Assembly: GCA_038323475.1 (NCBI GenBank) | Contig: JBBQHA010000030.1 | Span: 1-27,504, forward strand | Origin: SZAS-103 sp038323475 | Lineage (GTDB): Bacteria > Pseudomonadota > Gammaproteobacteria > Xanthomonadales > Xanthomonadaceae | Direction of reading: 5' to 3' | DNA: 27,504 nt | In this document: in pieces, positions 15,559 through 23,804 of the stretch | How positions within the stretch are numbered: position 1 is the first letter of the stretch | Layout of the letters: each line of letters opens with the position of its first letter | Translations under genes and position numbers: made by a program | The notes under the pieces: generated by a model | The model's database searches: none | The model's input: the letters and a program-made list of their open reading frames with translations, nothing else | What the model was told of the DNA's origin: nothing

Positions 15559-17682
15559 ATGAACATGCGCCACTACAAACCGCTCAGCCTCGCCGTGCTC
15601 GTCGCCCTGGCTGCCTGCTCGCAGCAGAACCAGCCCGCAGCGACCGATGTCGCAGCAACCGGGACGAGCGCCGCACCCGCCGCGCCGGCAGACCTGGGCG
15701 CAACCAGCACCCTCAAGCTGGCCGACCTCGATACCTCGGTCAGCGCCTGCCAGGACCTCAACGGCTTCGTGAACAACAAGTGGCTTGCCGCGAACACGAT
15801 CCCGAGCGATCGCACCTCGTGGGGCAGTTTCGAGATGCTCGGCGAGCGCTCGGAAAATGCGCAGAAGGCCATCCTCGAAGGCATGAAGGACAGCAAGCCG
15901 GCCGAGGGCACGGTCGAGCAGCTGGTCAGCGATTTCTACGCCAGTGGCATGGATGAGGCGAAGATCAACGGCACCCCGGCAGCGACGAAGCTCAAGCCGC
16001 TGCTCGACCCGATCGATGCGATCAAGTCGACCGACGACATCGTCGCCTACATCGACGCGAACTTCGCGAAGGGCGTCGTGGACGTGTTCAACTTCGGCAG
16101 CGGCGGCGACTTCAAGGATTCGTCGATGACGATCGGGTTCGCGCAGGCGGCCGGCATCAAACTGCCGGAGCGCGCGTATTACCTCGATCCGCAGTACCAG
16201 AAGATCCGCGACGCCTACCTCGCGCACATCGAGAAGGTGCTCACCCTCGGCGGCGTGGCCGCCGACGCGGCGAAGCAGCAGGCCGCATGGGTGATGGGCA
16301 TCGAGACCCAGCTCGCGACCGCGTCGCTGACCCCGATCGAGAAGCGCGATACCAAGAACCAGTACAGGATGCGCACCGTCGCCGAGGCCGACAAGCTGAC
16401 CCCGCATTTCGCGTGGGAGAAGTTCTTCGGCGCGATCGGCGCGAAGGACGTCAAGGGCTTCTCGCTTGCCGAGGACAAGTTCTTCGGCGCGTTCGACAAG
16501 ATGCTGGCTACGACGCCGGTCGAGCAGTGGCAGGCCTACCTGCGTTTCCACGCGATCGACGGCGCCTCGCCGTTCCTCAACGACGACCTGGCGACCGAGC
16601 GCTTCGCGTTCTACGGCAAGACCCTGCACGGCCAGGCCGAGCAGAAGCCGCGCTGGAAGCGCGTGCTTGGCACCGTCAACGGCCAGGTCGGCGAGGCGCT
16701 GGGTCAGATGTACGTCAAGGAATACTTCACGCCCGAGGCGAAGGCGTCGGCCGAGAAGCTCGTCGGCAACCTGCGCGAAGCGCTGAAAGCGCGCATCGAG
16801 AAGCTCGCGTGGATGGGCGACGACACCAAGAAGAAAGCGCTCGAGAAGTGGTCCAGCTTCATGCCGAAAATCGGCTACCCGAGCAAGTGGCGCGAATGGA
16901 CCGGGCTGACCGTTTCCCACGACGACTACCTCGCCAACGTGCTCGCCGCGAACGAGTTCAACACGCGCTGGGACATCGGCAAGATCGGCAAGCCGGTCGA
17001 TCGCACCGAGTGGGGCATGACCCCGCAGACGGTCAACGCGTACTACAACCCGAACCAGAATGAAATCGTGTTCCCGGCCGCGATCCTGCAGCCGCCGTTC
17101 TTCGACGCCAACGCCGACGACGCGCTCAACTACGGCGGCATCGGTGCAGTGATCGGCCACGAGATGAGCCACGGCTACGACGACCAGGGCGCACAGTTCG
17201 ACGCCAAGGGCAACCAGAGCGACTGGTGGACGGCCGCCGACAAGAAGGGCTTCGAGGAGCGCACTGGCAAGCTCGTCGCGCAGTTCAACGACTACGTGGC
17301 GATCAAGGATGCCGGCGGCGACGCCAAGAAGGACATCCACGTGAAGGGCCCGCTGACGCTCGGCGAGAACATCGCCGACCTCGGCGGCCTGAACGTCGCG
17401 TACGATGCGCTGCAGAAGGCGCTCGCCGAAAAGGGCGGCGCCGATCCGAAGCTCGACGGCTACACCCAGGCCCAGCGCTTCTTCATGAACTGGGCGAACG
17501 TGTGGCGCCGCAACTTCAAGCCGGAAGAAGCCGCGGTACGCGTCAACACCGACCCGCACTCGCCGGCCCGGTTCCGCGCGATCGGCGCGCCGTCGAACAT
17601 GCCCGCGTACGCCGAAGCGTTCTCGTGCAAGCCCGGCGATCCGATGGTGCGTGCGGCCGACAAGCAGGTCGTGATCTGGTAA
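15559..17682 (+). CDS. M13-family zinc metallopeptidase (neprilysin/PepO-like), lipoprotein
   Basis: A 707-residue protein with AGGAGA 8 bases before ATG 15559. The lipoprotein signal LAVLVALAACSQQ has Cys19-20 as the likely lipidated residue, so the enzyme is anchored to the periplasmic or outer surface. The M13 catalytic set is complete: NAYYNP substrate-binding motif, HEMSH (residues 534-538) for zinc and catalysis, ENIADLGG with Glu603 as third ligand, and the C-terminal PARFRAIGAPSN motif. Length and domain order match the family (M13 N-terminal, then M13 C-terminal domain). It should cut short peptides outside the cytoplasm. A strong terminator follows 24 bases after the stop, so it is a single-gene unit. 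A second M13 protein at 19353 lacks this active site. Confidence 0.96.
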   Translation: MNMRHYKPLSLAVLVALAACSQQNQPAATDVAATGTSAAPAAPADLGATSTLKLADLDTSVSACQDLNGFVNNKWLAANTIPSDRTSWGSFEMLGERSENAQKAILEGMKDSKPAEGTVEQLVSDFYASGMDEAKINGTPAATKLKPLLDPIDAIKSTDDIVAYIDANFAKGVVDVFNFGSGGDFKDSSMTIGFAQAAGIKLPERAYYLDPQYQKIRDAYLAHIEKVLTLGGVAADAAKQQAAWVMGIETQLATASLTPIEKRDTKNQYRMRTVAEADKLTPHFAWEKFFGAIGAKDVKGFSLAEDKFFGAFDKMLATTPVEQWQAYLRFHAIDGASPFLNDDLATERFAFYGKTLHGQAEQKPRWKRVLGTVNGQVGEALGQMYVKEYFTPEAKASAEKLVGNLREALKARIEKLAWMGDDTKKKALEKWSSFMPKIGYPSKWREWTGLTVSHDDYLANVLAANEFNTRWDIGKIGKPVDRTEWGMTPQTVNAYYNPNQNEIVFPAAILQPPFFDANADDALNYGGIGAVIGHEMSHGYDDQGAQFDAKGNQSDWWTAADKKGFEERTGKLVAQFNDYVAIKDAGGDAKKDIHVKGPLTLGENIADLGGLNVAYDALQKALAEKGGADPKLDGYTQAQRFFMNWANVWRRNFKPEEAAVRVNTDPHSPARFRAIGAPSNMPAYAEAFSCKPGDPMVRAADKQVVIW

Positions 17683-17706
17683 GCGTTCGCCCGCTCCACG
17701 CTGCAC

Positions 17707-17737
17707 AAGGACCCCCGCCATGCGGGGGTCCTTTTTT
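17707..17737 (+). terminator. Rho-independent terminator of the M13 peptidase gene
   Basis: AAGGACCCCCGC, loop CAT, GCGGGGGTCCTT with six Ts at 17732-17737: a 12-bp GC-rich stem followed by a U tract. It begins 24 bases after the M13 stop. Downstream, 17738-17973 contains no supported gene before the methyltransferase start. Confidence 0.93.
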
Positions 17738-17973
17738 GTCCGGCACCCTGCGCGGATCGCGCAGGATCAGACTTGATTCCGGGACCCACGGCGGCCGCGC
17801 GGGCGTTCCTCCAGCCGTCGGCAAACGACTCGCAGGCGGCGCCATTGCCCGCGATGCCGGAGTCTTCCTGCGTCGCCGTAGTCGTCCGGTACAGGAACCG
17901 GATTGACGCGCGCGGACGCTTGCTCAAGGATGCTCGCACTGGTCCCTTGGGCCGCTGCGTGGCCGTACATCCC

Positions 17974-18717
17974 ATGAACGACCTGGAAAAATACTTCGAA
18001 GCGAACGATGGCCGGCTGATCCACAAGCTGATGCATTACTTCGAAATCTACGAACGGCACTTCGCGCGGTTCCGCGGCACCGATGTGCACGTCCTCGAAT
18101 TCGGAGTCTCCCAGGGCGGCTCGCTGCAGATGTGGAAGGACTACTTCGGTCCGAAGTGCCGGATCCACGGCGTCGACATCAACCCGCACTGCAAGGCCGT
18201 CGAGGAGGAGCGCGTGAGCGTGTTCATCGGCGATCAGGAGGACCGCGCGTTCCTGAAATCGCTGGCCGCGCAGATTCCGCGTGTCGACATCCTGATAGAC
18301 GACGGCGGCCACTCGATGCGCCAGCAAATCGCGACGTTCGAGGAACTGTACGGACACATCGCAGAGAACGGCGTCTATCTCGGCGAGGACCTGTGCACGT
18401 CCTACTGGCCGAAGTGGGGCGGCGGCTATCGCCGCAAGGGAACCTTCATCGAGTACAGCAAGCGCTTCATCGACGGCATCCATGCCTGGCATTCGAAATC
18501 GCCGGCACTGCAGGTCACCGACTTCACCCGCACGGCGCGCTCGCTGCACTTCTACGACAGCGTGCTGGTCATCGAGAAAGGGCGCGTCGAGGCGCCGGTC
18601 GAGCGCAAGACGGGAACCGCCTCGATTCCCCATTACAGGTCGCCGGCCGCGCAGTCCAGGGATCGTCTCAAGGCGCGCCTGCGGAACTTGCTGGGCGGTG
18701 GTGGCAAGCCATCCTGA
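17974..18717 (+). CDS. Class I SAM-dependent methyltransferase (CmcI/MycE-like)
   Basis: A 247-residue protein. The frame is open to 17773, but ATG 17974 begins the recognisable domain (LEKYFEANDGRLIHK), so it was chosen; there is no strong Shine-Dalgarno. The SAM motif is VLEFGVSQGGSLQMW (residues 40-52), followed by IHGVDINPHCK with the acidic SAM ribose ligand. DILIDDGGHSMRQQ and YLGEDLCTSYWPKW hold the Asp/His residues that bind Mg in MycE-like sugar O-methyltransferases and CmcI. Relatives methylate sugars in antibiotics or surface glycans. The C-terminal tail is basic (RLKARLRNLLG). No other glycan gene adjoins it, so the acceptor is unknown. The gene is convergent with the DUF3224 gene 61 bases away. 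Confidence 0.9.
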   Translation: MNDLEKYFEANDGRLIHKLMHYFEIYERHFARFRGTDVHVLEFGVSQGGSLQMWKDYFGPKCRIHGVDINPHCKAVEEERVSVFIGDQEDRAFLKSLAAQIPRVDILIDDGGHSMRQQIATFEELYGHIAENGVYLGEDLCTSYWPKWGGGYRRKGTFIEYSKRFIDGIHAWHSKSPALQVTDFTRTARSLHFYDSVLVIEKGRVEAPVERKTGTASIPHYRSPAAQSRDRLKARLRNLLGGGGKPS

Positions 18718-18768
18718 GATCGACCGGCGCACACATCGCAGTCGCATGCGCGGCAAGGGCATGCTCCA

Positions 18769-18798
18769 TGCCGGATGATCAGCCGGCTGCATCCGGCA
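18769..18798. terminator. Hairpin between convergent methyltransferase and DUF3224 genes
   Basis: TGCCGGATG, 12 bases, CATCCGGCA: a perfect 9-bp stem whose loop contains the palindrome CAGCCGGCTG. It overlaps the DUF3224 stop codon and lies 51 bases after the methyltransferase stop. There is no T tract, so termination is only suggested by position. Confidence 0.4.
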
Positions 18799-19186
18799 GG
18801 GCATAGTCGAACGCGTAGGAATGCTTTCCGTCGGCGACGACGATCGCCATCCTGCCTTCAAGTCCCGCCAGCGCGCCGGTGCCGGAATCCGGCACCACCG
18901 TCAGAGTGAGTTGCGCATCGCCGCGCGCCATCGTGCCGCTGTGCTGGAGCACGAACGTACCCTTGCGGCCATGCAGGGTTCCGTCGACGATCTCCAGCGC
19001 GACGTAACCGGCGGATCCGGCGACGCCCGAACGATGCGCGAGCATCTGGCCCCTGCTGGTCGCGTCGAGGTCGCCATGGAACCGCTTGTCGAGCGACATC
19101 CTGCCGATCGCCGCGCCGCCGGTGGCGTCGTCGGGCGGCTGCGGCAGCATCTTCACGTCGAACGGCCCGCTTGCGTGCATCGTCAT
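18779..19186 (-). CDS. DUF3224 family protein
   Basis: A 135-residue protein. ATG 19186 follows AAGGAAG at a good distance; a second ATG six bases later is the alternative. Family signatures are an N-terminal GPFDVKMLPQPPDD and a central DKRFHGDLDATSRGQMLA, which matches the 'k.f.GdleGts.g.ml' motif. GYVALEIVDGTLHGRKGTFVLQHSG and GTGALAGLEGRMAI complete the barrel. DUF3224 proteins are small lipocalin-like beta barrels with no known function and no signal peptide. The gene is divergent from the M13-like gene at 19353; the 166-base gap must hold both promoters. Confidence 0.9.
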   Translation of the reverse strand: MTMHASGPFDVKMLPQPPDDATGGAAIGRMSLDKRFHGDLDATSRGQMLAHRSGVAGSAGYVALEIVDGTLHGRKGTFVLQHSGTMARGDAQLTLTVVPDSGTGALAGLEGRMAIVVADGKHSYAFDYALPDAAG

Positions 19187-19352
19187 CGTGGCTTCCTTGA
19201 TCGGGTGGAAAATCCGCGCACGCGATGTCGATGCGGTGAGAGCGGCCAGAGAATACCGCGTCGATCCATGCATCGCAGAACGCCTCCCACGCCCGTCGGC
19301 CGTCCGCTCGCCCCGGCTTGTTACACTCCGGCACCCCTCCAGGAGTTCGCCG

Positions 19353-21371
19353 ATGCCCCGCGCGCGCCATGCACTGCTGCTCGTTCCGATGCTGATGCTC
19401 GGCTTCAATGCGCCCGCCGACGCCGCCAAGGCGAAACCGAAAACCGCCAAACCCGCCGCCGCCGTTCCCACCGGCGCCGCGTGCAGCGATTACTACCAGT
19501 TGGTCGACAACGACTGGCTGAAAGCGCATCCGGCGCCTGCGGCCGGCAGCGTGTCCGCATTCGACGCCCTGCTCGCCAATGCGCGCCAGCAGGAGCGCAC
19601 GCTTCTGGAGGAAGCCGCGCGCAGTCCTGGCAACGACGCCGACCGCGCGCTCGGCGCGTTGTGGACCGACGGCATGAACGACGCCGCGGTCGATGCGGCC
19701 GGTACGGCGCCGCTGCAACCGCTGTTCGATCGCATCGCCAAGATCAAGAAGCCGAAGGACGTTTCCGCCGCGATCGCCGACCTGCATGCGGCCGGCGTAC
19801 CGGTGCTGTTCAATTTCTCGGCCGACGTCGACCTCAAGGATTTCGACCGCCAACTCGGCTACGCGAACCAGGGCGGCCTCGGTCTCCCCGATCCGGACTA
19901 CTACACCCGCCAGGACGCCGACACCCAGGCGCTGCTGGGCCGCTACCGCAGCTATGTCGAGACGATCCTGCAATTGTCGGGCACGCCCGCGGACCGCGTG
20001 AAGCTGGAATCGGGCTGGATCCTCGGCATCGAGATCCGCCTCGCGCAGGCGTCGTTGCCGCTCGTGCAGTTGCGCGATCCGAACAACGCGTATCGGCCGG
20101 TCGCCCTGGCCGAATTGCAGAAGACGTATCCGAGCATCGGGTTCGACCGGTTCCTGCGCACGCAGCACGCCGACGACGACCACATCTCGCTTGCGCACAG
20201 CGGTTTCTTTGCGGCTGCGGACGGATTGCTGGCCGGCGCGCCGGTCGAGCAATGGCAGGCCTACCTGCGCTTCCACGCCGCCAACGCACTCGCGCCCTAC
20301 CTGTCGCGCGGATTCCAGGATGCGCACTTCCAGATGTACGACCGCGTGCTCGACGGCGACCAGCAACCGCAGCCGCGCTGGCTCATGGTGCTCGACGCGG
20401 TGGATCGCGCGCTCGGCGAGCCGATGGGCCACGCCTATGCCGCGCGTTATCTGCCGCAGGCGTCACAGGCAGCGGCGATCCGCGTCGCCGATGGCCTGCG
20501 CGCGGCGGCAAAGGACGCGATCGCACGCAACAAGTGGATGGACGATGCGACCCGCACCGCCGCGCTCGCGAAGCTCGACAAGCTGCGCATCGAGATCGGC
20601 GAATCGTCGCGCAAGGCGCCGGTTTCCGGACTCGCGCTCGGCGGCAGCTTCGCCGGCGACATGCTCGCCGCGGCCGCATGGAGCCACCAGCGCGACATGG
20701 CGGTGATCGGCAAGCGCACCAGCGAACGCCGCTGGCCGGTACTCGCGCAGATCCCGGACGTGTCCTACGACCTCGTGCAGAACCGCGTCGTCGTGACCGC
20801 CGCATTCCTGCAGCCGCCGATGTTCGACGCGAACGCCGACGCCGCGCAGCAGTTCGGCGCGCTTGGTGCGCTGATCGGCCACCAGTTGCACTACGCGTTC
20901 GACAGCAAGGGCCGCACCATCGACGCCGATGGCCAGTTGCACGAATGGTGGACGCCACTGTCAACGGCGGCATGGGATCAGCGCACCACTCCGATCGTCG
21001 CCCAGTACGACGGTTATGCCGCATCCGGCGCGGTCAAGGTCAACGGTCGCCAGACCCGCGATGAGAACCTTGCCGACCTCGGCGGCGTCGAACTCGCGCT
21101 GGACGCCTTCAGGACGGCGGCAGCCTCGGCGCAGCCGCTGCCGAAGGGAGCGGCACCGCCGGAACGGGCCTTCTTCGAAGCCTATGCAAGGGCCTGGCAG
21201 CGCAGCAGCGCGGCCGACACCTTGACCGCCGAGGTCAGCACGTCGATCCAGGCGCCTGCGAAGTACCGCGTGAACGGAGTGCTCGCGAACGTCGCGGAAT
21301 TCGGCAAGGCCTACGCGTGCAAGTCGGGGCAGCCGATGCAGGAGAAGGCGCCGGTGTCGATCTGGCGCTGA
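19353..21371 (+). CDS. M13-family pseudopeptidase (catalytic HExxH lost), exported
   Basis: A 672-residue protein with AGGAG 8 bases before ATG 19353 and a signal peptide (HALLLVPMLMLGFNAPADA). It aligns along its length with the active M13 protein at 15559: NDWLKAHP, LLVEQWQAYLRFH-like segment, LQPPMFDANAD, DENLADLGGVELALDAF, PAKYRVNG. At the zinc site, however, HEMSH is replaced by HQLHY (residues 510-514). The catalytic Glu is Gln and the second zinc His is Tyr. The NAYY substrate motif is also gone (VSYDLVQN). Glu571 of the third-ligand motif remains. The frame is intact and codon use is like the neighbours, so it is a maintained protein, not a decaying gene. It probably binds peptides or acts as a scaffold, or regulates the active paralogue; this is inference. 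Confidence 0.92.
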   Translation: MPRARHALLLVPMLMLGFNAPADAAKAKPKTAKPAAAVPTGAACSDYYQLVDNDWLKAHPAPAAGSVSAFDALLANARQQERTLLEEAARSPGNDADRALGALWTDGMNDAAVDAAGTAPLQPLFDRIAKIKKPKDVSAAIADLHAAGVPVLFNFSADVDLKDFDRQLGYANQGGLGLPDPDYYTRQDADTQALLGRYRSYVETILQLSGTPADRVKLESGWILGIEIRLAQASLPLVQLRDPNNAYRPVALAELQKTYPSIGFDRFLRTQHADDDHISLAHSGFFAAADGLLAGAPVEQWQAYLRFHAANALAPYLSRGFQDAHFQMYDRVLDGDQQPQPRWLMVLDAVDRALGEPMGHAYAARYLPQASQAAAIRVADGLRAAAKDAIARNKWMDDATRTAALAKLDKLRIEIGESSRKAPVSGLALGGSFAGDMLAAAAWSHQRDMAVIGKRTSERRWPVLAQIPDVSYDLVQNRVVVTAAFLQPPMFDANADAAQQFGALGALIGHQLHYAFDSKGRTIDADGQLHEWWTPLSTAAWDQRTTPIVAQYDGYAASGAVKVNGRQTRDENLADLGGVELALDAFRTAAASAQPLPKGAAPPERAFFEAYARAWQRSSAADTLTAEVSTSIQAPAKYRVNGVLANVAEFGKAYACKSGQPMQEKAPVSIWR

Positions 21372-21384
21372 GCCATGCAACGCC

Positions 21385-21413
21385 GGATGGGTTGCGCGCA
21401 GCTCAACCCATCC
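21385..21413. terminator. Bidirectional hairpin between M13-like and rhomboid genes
   Basis: GGATGGGTTG, 9-base loop, CAACCCATCC: a perfect 10-bp stem in the 47-base gap between two converging stops. GGATGGGTT...AACCCATCC palindromes recur in intergenic DNA of several gammaproteobacteria, so it may be a member of a dispersed repeat family that serves as a terminator. No T tract follows. Confidence 0.6.
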
Positions 21414-21418
21414 TGCCG

Positions 21419-22069
21419 TCAGCGGCGGATGCCACCATTGCGCGGGCGCTTGTTGAACGGCGGCTGCCCGCGCCAGTAGCGGATCGTCAGCCAGCCGAAC
21501 AACATGCCGCCCAGATGGGCGAAGTGGGCGATGTTGCCGGTGCCCATCACGCCGAGCAGCAGCTCGATCACGCCATAACCGATCACCAGCGTGCGCGCGT
21601 CCATCGGGATCGGCGGGAACAACAGCATCACCCGCTGCTTCGGGAACAGCATGCCGTAAGCGAGCAGCAGCCCGAATACGCCACCGGAGGCACCCAGCAC
21701 CGGGCTCTCGATGTGCATGAGCGCCGCCCATGCAAGATAGGTCAAGCCCGCGCCGACGACGCAGATGCCATAGAACTGCAGGAAACGCTTGGTGCCCCAG
21801 GTGTATTCAAGCGGCGCGCCGAACATCAGCAACGCAAGCATGTTGAAGAAGATATGGTTGAGGTTCGCGTGCAGGAATGCGTACGTCACCAGTTGCCACG
21901 GCATGAAGCTCGTGCCTGCCAACGCCCCGTCCGGGCTGCCGATACCCAACGGCCACAGCACGAATGGCGCAAAGACCCGGCCGGACGGATCGATGAGATA
22001 TTGCAGCAGCATCACGCCGCCATTGATCCAGAGCAACGCCTGGGTGGCTTTCGGCAAATGGTTGAACAT
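21419..22069 (-). CDS. Rhomboid family intramembrane serine protease
   Basis: A 216-residue protein with six membrane helices. ATG 22069 is preceded by GGAG 6 bases upstream. Rhomboid signatures are WQLVTYAFLHANLNHIFFNM (the HxxxN element), GASGGVFGLL with nucleophile Ser128, and AHFAHLGGMLFG with catalytic His185. The dyad is therefore intact. It cleaves transmembrane segments of membrane proteins in the inner membrane. There is no N-terminal cytoplasmic domain as in GlpG, and the C-terminal tail is a short basic stretch (NKRPRNGGIRR). It lies 93 bases downstream of the alkyltransferase-like gene on the same strand and may share its transcript. Confidence 0.95.
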   Translation of the reverse strand: MFNHLPKATQALLWINGGVMLLQYLIDPSGRVFAPFVLWPLGIGSPDGALAGTSFMPWQLVTYAFLHANLNHIFFNMLALLMFGAPLEYTWGTKRFLQFYGICVVGAGLTYLAWAALMHIESPVLGASGGVFGLLLAYGMLFPKQRVMLLFPPIPMDARTLVIGYGVIELLLGVMGTGNIAHFAHLGGMLFGWLTIRYWRGQPPFNKRPRNGGIRR

Positions 22070-22162
22070 GCAGGCTCCGCGCGAACAAGGCCGCCATGAT
22101 AGCGGGCATCCCGTCACAATTCGCTGTACGAAAGCCTGCTAAGCCGCACGTTCGCGAGGGGA

Positions 22163-22609
22163 TCAACGGCGCGGAGGCGCCCAGACCAACGCGTCCAGTG
22201 AATCGCGGGTGCGACGCATCCCGAGCACGCGGCCGGACTCGACCGCCACGCCCTCGGCGCGCAGGCGCTGGGTCTGCTCGGCATGGCCTGCGGAATCGGG
22301 CGGAAACGCGATGCGGCCGTCGCTGCGCAGGACGCGGTGCCAGGGCAGGCTCGGGTCGTCGTTGTTCGACAGCACCCGCGCGACCAGCCGCGCGCGCCCG
22401 GGCAGCCCGGCACGTTGCGCGATGACGCCGTAACCGGCCACGCGGCCGGCCGGGATCGCGCGGATCGCCGCGTGGATGCGCGCGATCGCGACTTTCGCCG
22501 ACACCGGCTTGCCCGGACCCGGCCGCTTCGGGGCAGGTTTCAGCGCGCCAGGCTCGGCCGGGCGGGTCCTGGCGGAGCTGGTTCGTGCGGGGTCGGGTCG
22601 GCGTGCCAT
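22163..22609 (-). CDS. atl: Alkyltransferase-like protein (ATL, MGMT homologue without the catalytic Cys)
   Basis: A 148-residue protein. Residues ~38-130 form the MGMT DNA-binding domain: VAIARIHAAIRAIPAGRVAGYGVIAQRAGLPGRAR, then the arginine finger region LVARVLSNN. The active-site motif is PWHRV (Trp90) where true O6-alkylguanine transferases have PCHRV. Trp at this place defines ATL proteins such as E. coli YbaZ, which bind O6-alkylguanine lesions and hand them to nucleotide-excision repair rather than repairing them. An N-terminal extension of ~35 residues rich in Pro, Arg and Ala is unusual. It depends on ATG 22609, which has no clear Shine-Dalgarno; a start near residue 36 is possible. 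Confidence 0.88.
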   Translation of the reverse strand: MARRPDPARTSSARTRPAEPGALKPAPKRPGPGKPVSAKVAIARIHAAIRAIPAGRVAGYGVIAQRAGLPGRARLVARVLSNNDDPSLPWHRVLRSDGRIAFPPDSAGHAEQTQRLRAEGVAVESGRVLGMRRTRDSLDALVWAPPRR

Positions 22610-22638
22610 CAGAGAAGTTGGCGCGCAGCGACGCATCC

Positions 22639-22687
22639 GTCCCTCTCCCGTGCACGGGAGAGGGGAGGACCACCGGTGGAGCCGGTG
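22639..22687. repeat. Double palindrome, REP-like intergenic repeat
   Basis: First palindrome: CCCTCTCCCG, TGCA, CGGGAGAGGG (22639-22662), a perfect 24-bp dyad. Second: ACCACCGG, TGGAG, CCGGTGGT (22667-22687), followed by GGGGTGAGGGAGG. Strings of this kind (CTCTCCC...GGGAGAGG with GGGGTGAGGG) are typical of dispersed intergenic repeats in Xanthomonadales and pseudomonads. It sits upstream of the alkyltransferase-like gene (minus) and the 22807 gene (plus). Confidence 0.75.
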
Positions 22688-22806
22688 GTGGGGTGAGGGA
22701 GGACCGGTCGCTCGCTTTTCATTCACCTCAAGTCTATCGAGCGACATGGCCGTGGTGTCACCGGAAGCGCAGGGTTAGCATAAGGCTCATTATCTGCGGG
22801 GCCATC

Positions 22807-23214
22807 ATGCTCAACTTCGAACAGATCCGCGGCCACCTGCTGTCGGGCTACAAGCTCACGACGAGCGATCCGTACCTGGTCTGCGTGCGGATCTCGCTGG
22901 ACAAGGGTCGCCGCCACCAGAGCATCTACCTCGCCGAACTCGAGGACGAGGACGGCCGCAAATACCTGCGCATCAGCACCGTGCTCGGCCCGACCACCGG
23001 CATCGACCTCAAGCGCGCGCTCGCGTTCAACTGGGAAAGCGCGGTCGGCTACCTCGCGATCAGCCCGCTCGACGGCGTGCCCTACCTGCATCTGTGCGAG
23101 AACCGTCCGTACGATTGCCTCGAAGCTGCGGAGATCGACCGCCTCGTGCTGGAAATCGGCGGCCTCGGCGACCGCATCGAGCACCTGCTGTCGGCTGGCG
23201 GGGATTTGCTGTAG
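22807..23214 (+). CDS. Conserved-looking cytoplasmic protein of unknown function
   Basis: A 135-residue protein that I do not recognise with certainty. ATG 22807 follows GGGG a few bases upstream and starts MLNFEQIRGHLL; the open frame upstream runs through the repeat and is not protein-like. The mix of strands and helices (YLVCVRISLDKGRRHQSIYLAEL, RKYLRISTVLG, SAVGYLAISPLDGVPYLHLCENRP, terminal helix ADIERLV-like EIDRLVLEIGGLGDRIEHLL) is reminiscent of the YbjN/type III chaperone fold. That comparison rests on layout alone. There is no signal peptide. Codon use matches the region. It is followed 17 bases later by the exported protein gene. Confidence 0.75.
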   Translation: MLNFEQIRGHLLSGYKLTTSDPYLVCVRISLDKGRRHQSIYLAELEDEDGRKYLRISTVLGPTTGIDLKRALAFNWESAVGYLAISPLDGVPYLHLCENRPYDCLEAAEIDRLVLEIGGLGDRIEHLLSAGGDLL

Positions 23215-23231
23215 CCGTTACGTATCGCCAG

Positions 23232-23804
23232 ATGGAATGTCATGTGGCCACACCGATGCGTGGACGATCGACGAAGCGCGCTGCCCGATGGGCGATTGTT
23301 TCCGCCTGCCTGCTGGGCATTTCCGTGCACGCACAATCTGCTGAAACCCGGGAAGCGGGGAAGGTCTTTTTCATCGCAAGAACAAATTCGCCGCTCTGGA
23401 AAATCCACCTGCAGGACATGCGAACGAAGAAGACGCTCGCTTTCCGTTCGAACTATCTGTCGGGCGACAACTACATGGCTGTGCAGTTGCCTCCAGGCAC
23501 CTACAAGGTTCTCAGCTACGGCAAGTACGACAACCAGGTGGTCTTGCCAAAGGTCGGCATGCAATTCACGGCCTTCGCCGACTGCACCAATTTCTACGGC
23601 CGACTGGATCTGTACGAAGACGGGAGTGTCATGCCGGGCAAGGCAGTCGTGACGGACGATGGAACCCTCAACGTCGACGAACTGAAGACCCTGGGCGTGC
23701 GGATCAAATCGCTCTTCGCCAATAATGCCTTGTGCGTCTCCGGAGAACGGGACGATTTCCGTTTCGAATGGGACACAATCAGGCCATACATCGAAAACAG
23801 GTAG
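23232..23804 (+). CDS. Small exported protein of unknown function, atypical composition
   Basis: A 190-residue protein. Two starts are possible: ATG 23232 (given) and ATG 23256. The latter begins MRGRSTKRAARWAIVSACLLG and gives a cleaner signal peptide ending at VHAQSA. Neither has a strong Shine-Dalgarno. The mature protein has a beta-sandwich look, with GKVFFIARTN, YMAVQLPPGTYKVLSYGKYDN and two Cys (ADCTNF, NALCVS). The LPPGTYKV string resembles DUF2846/PEGA-type surface proteins. Codons such as aga, aca, aaa and aat are more frequent than in neighbours, and local GC is lower, so it may have come from another source or be under weaker selection. The function is unknown. Confidence 0.7.
   Translation: MECHVATPMRGRSTKRAARWAIVSACLLGISVHAQSAETREAGKVFFIARTNSPLWKIHLQDMRTKKTLAFRSNYLSGDNYMAVQLPPGTYKVLSYGKYDNQVVLPKVGMQFTAFADCTNFYGRLDLYEDGSVMPGKAVVTDDGTLNVDELKTLGVRIKSLFANNALCVSGERDDFRFEWDTIRPYIENR

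Noticed and set aside
15523..17721. 732-codon minus-strand frame over the M13 peptidase gene
   Set aside because: Shadow of the M13 gene with Val/Arg/Leu bias and no motifs; the plus strand holds a complete catalytic set.
19353..21371. Calling the second M13 gene a pseudogene
   Set aside because: The frame is full length with signal peptide, ribosome site and normal codon use; only active-site residues are changed.
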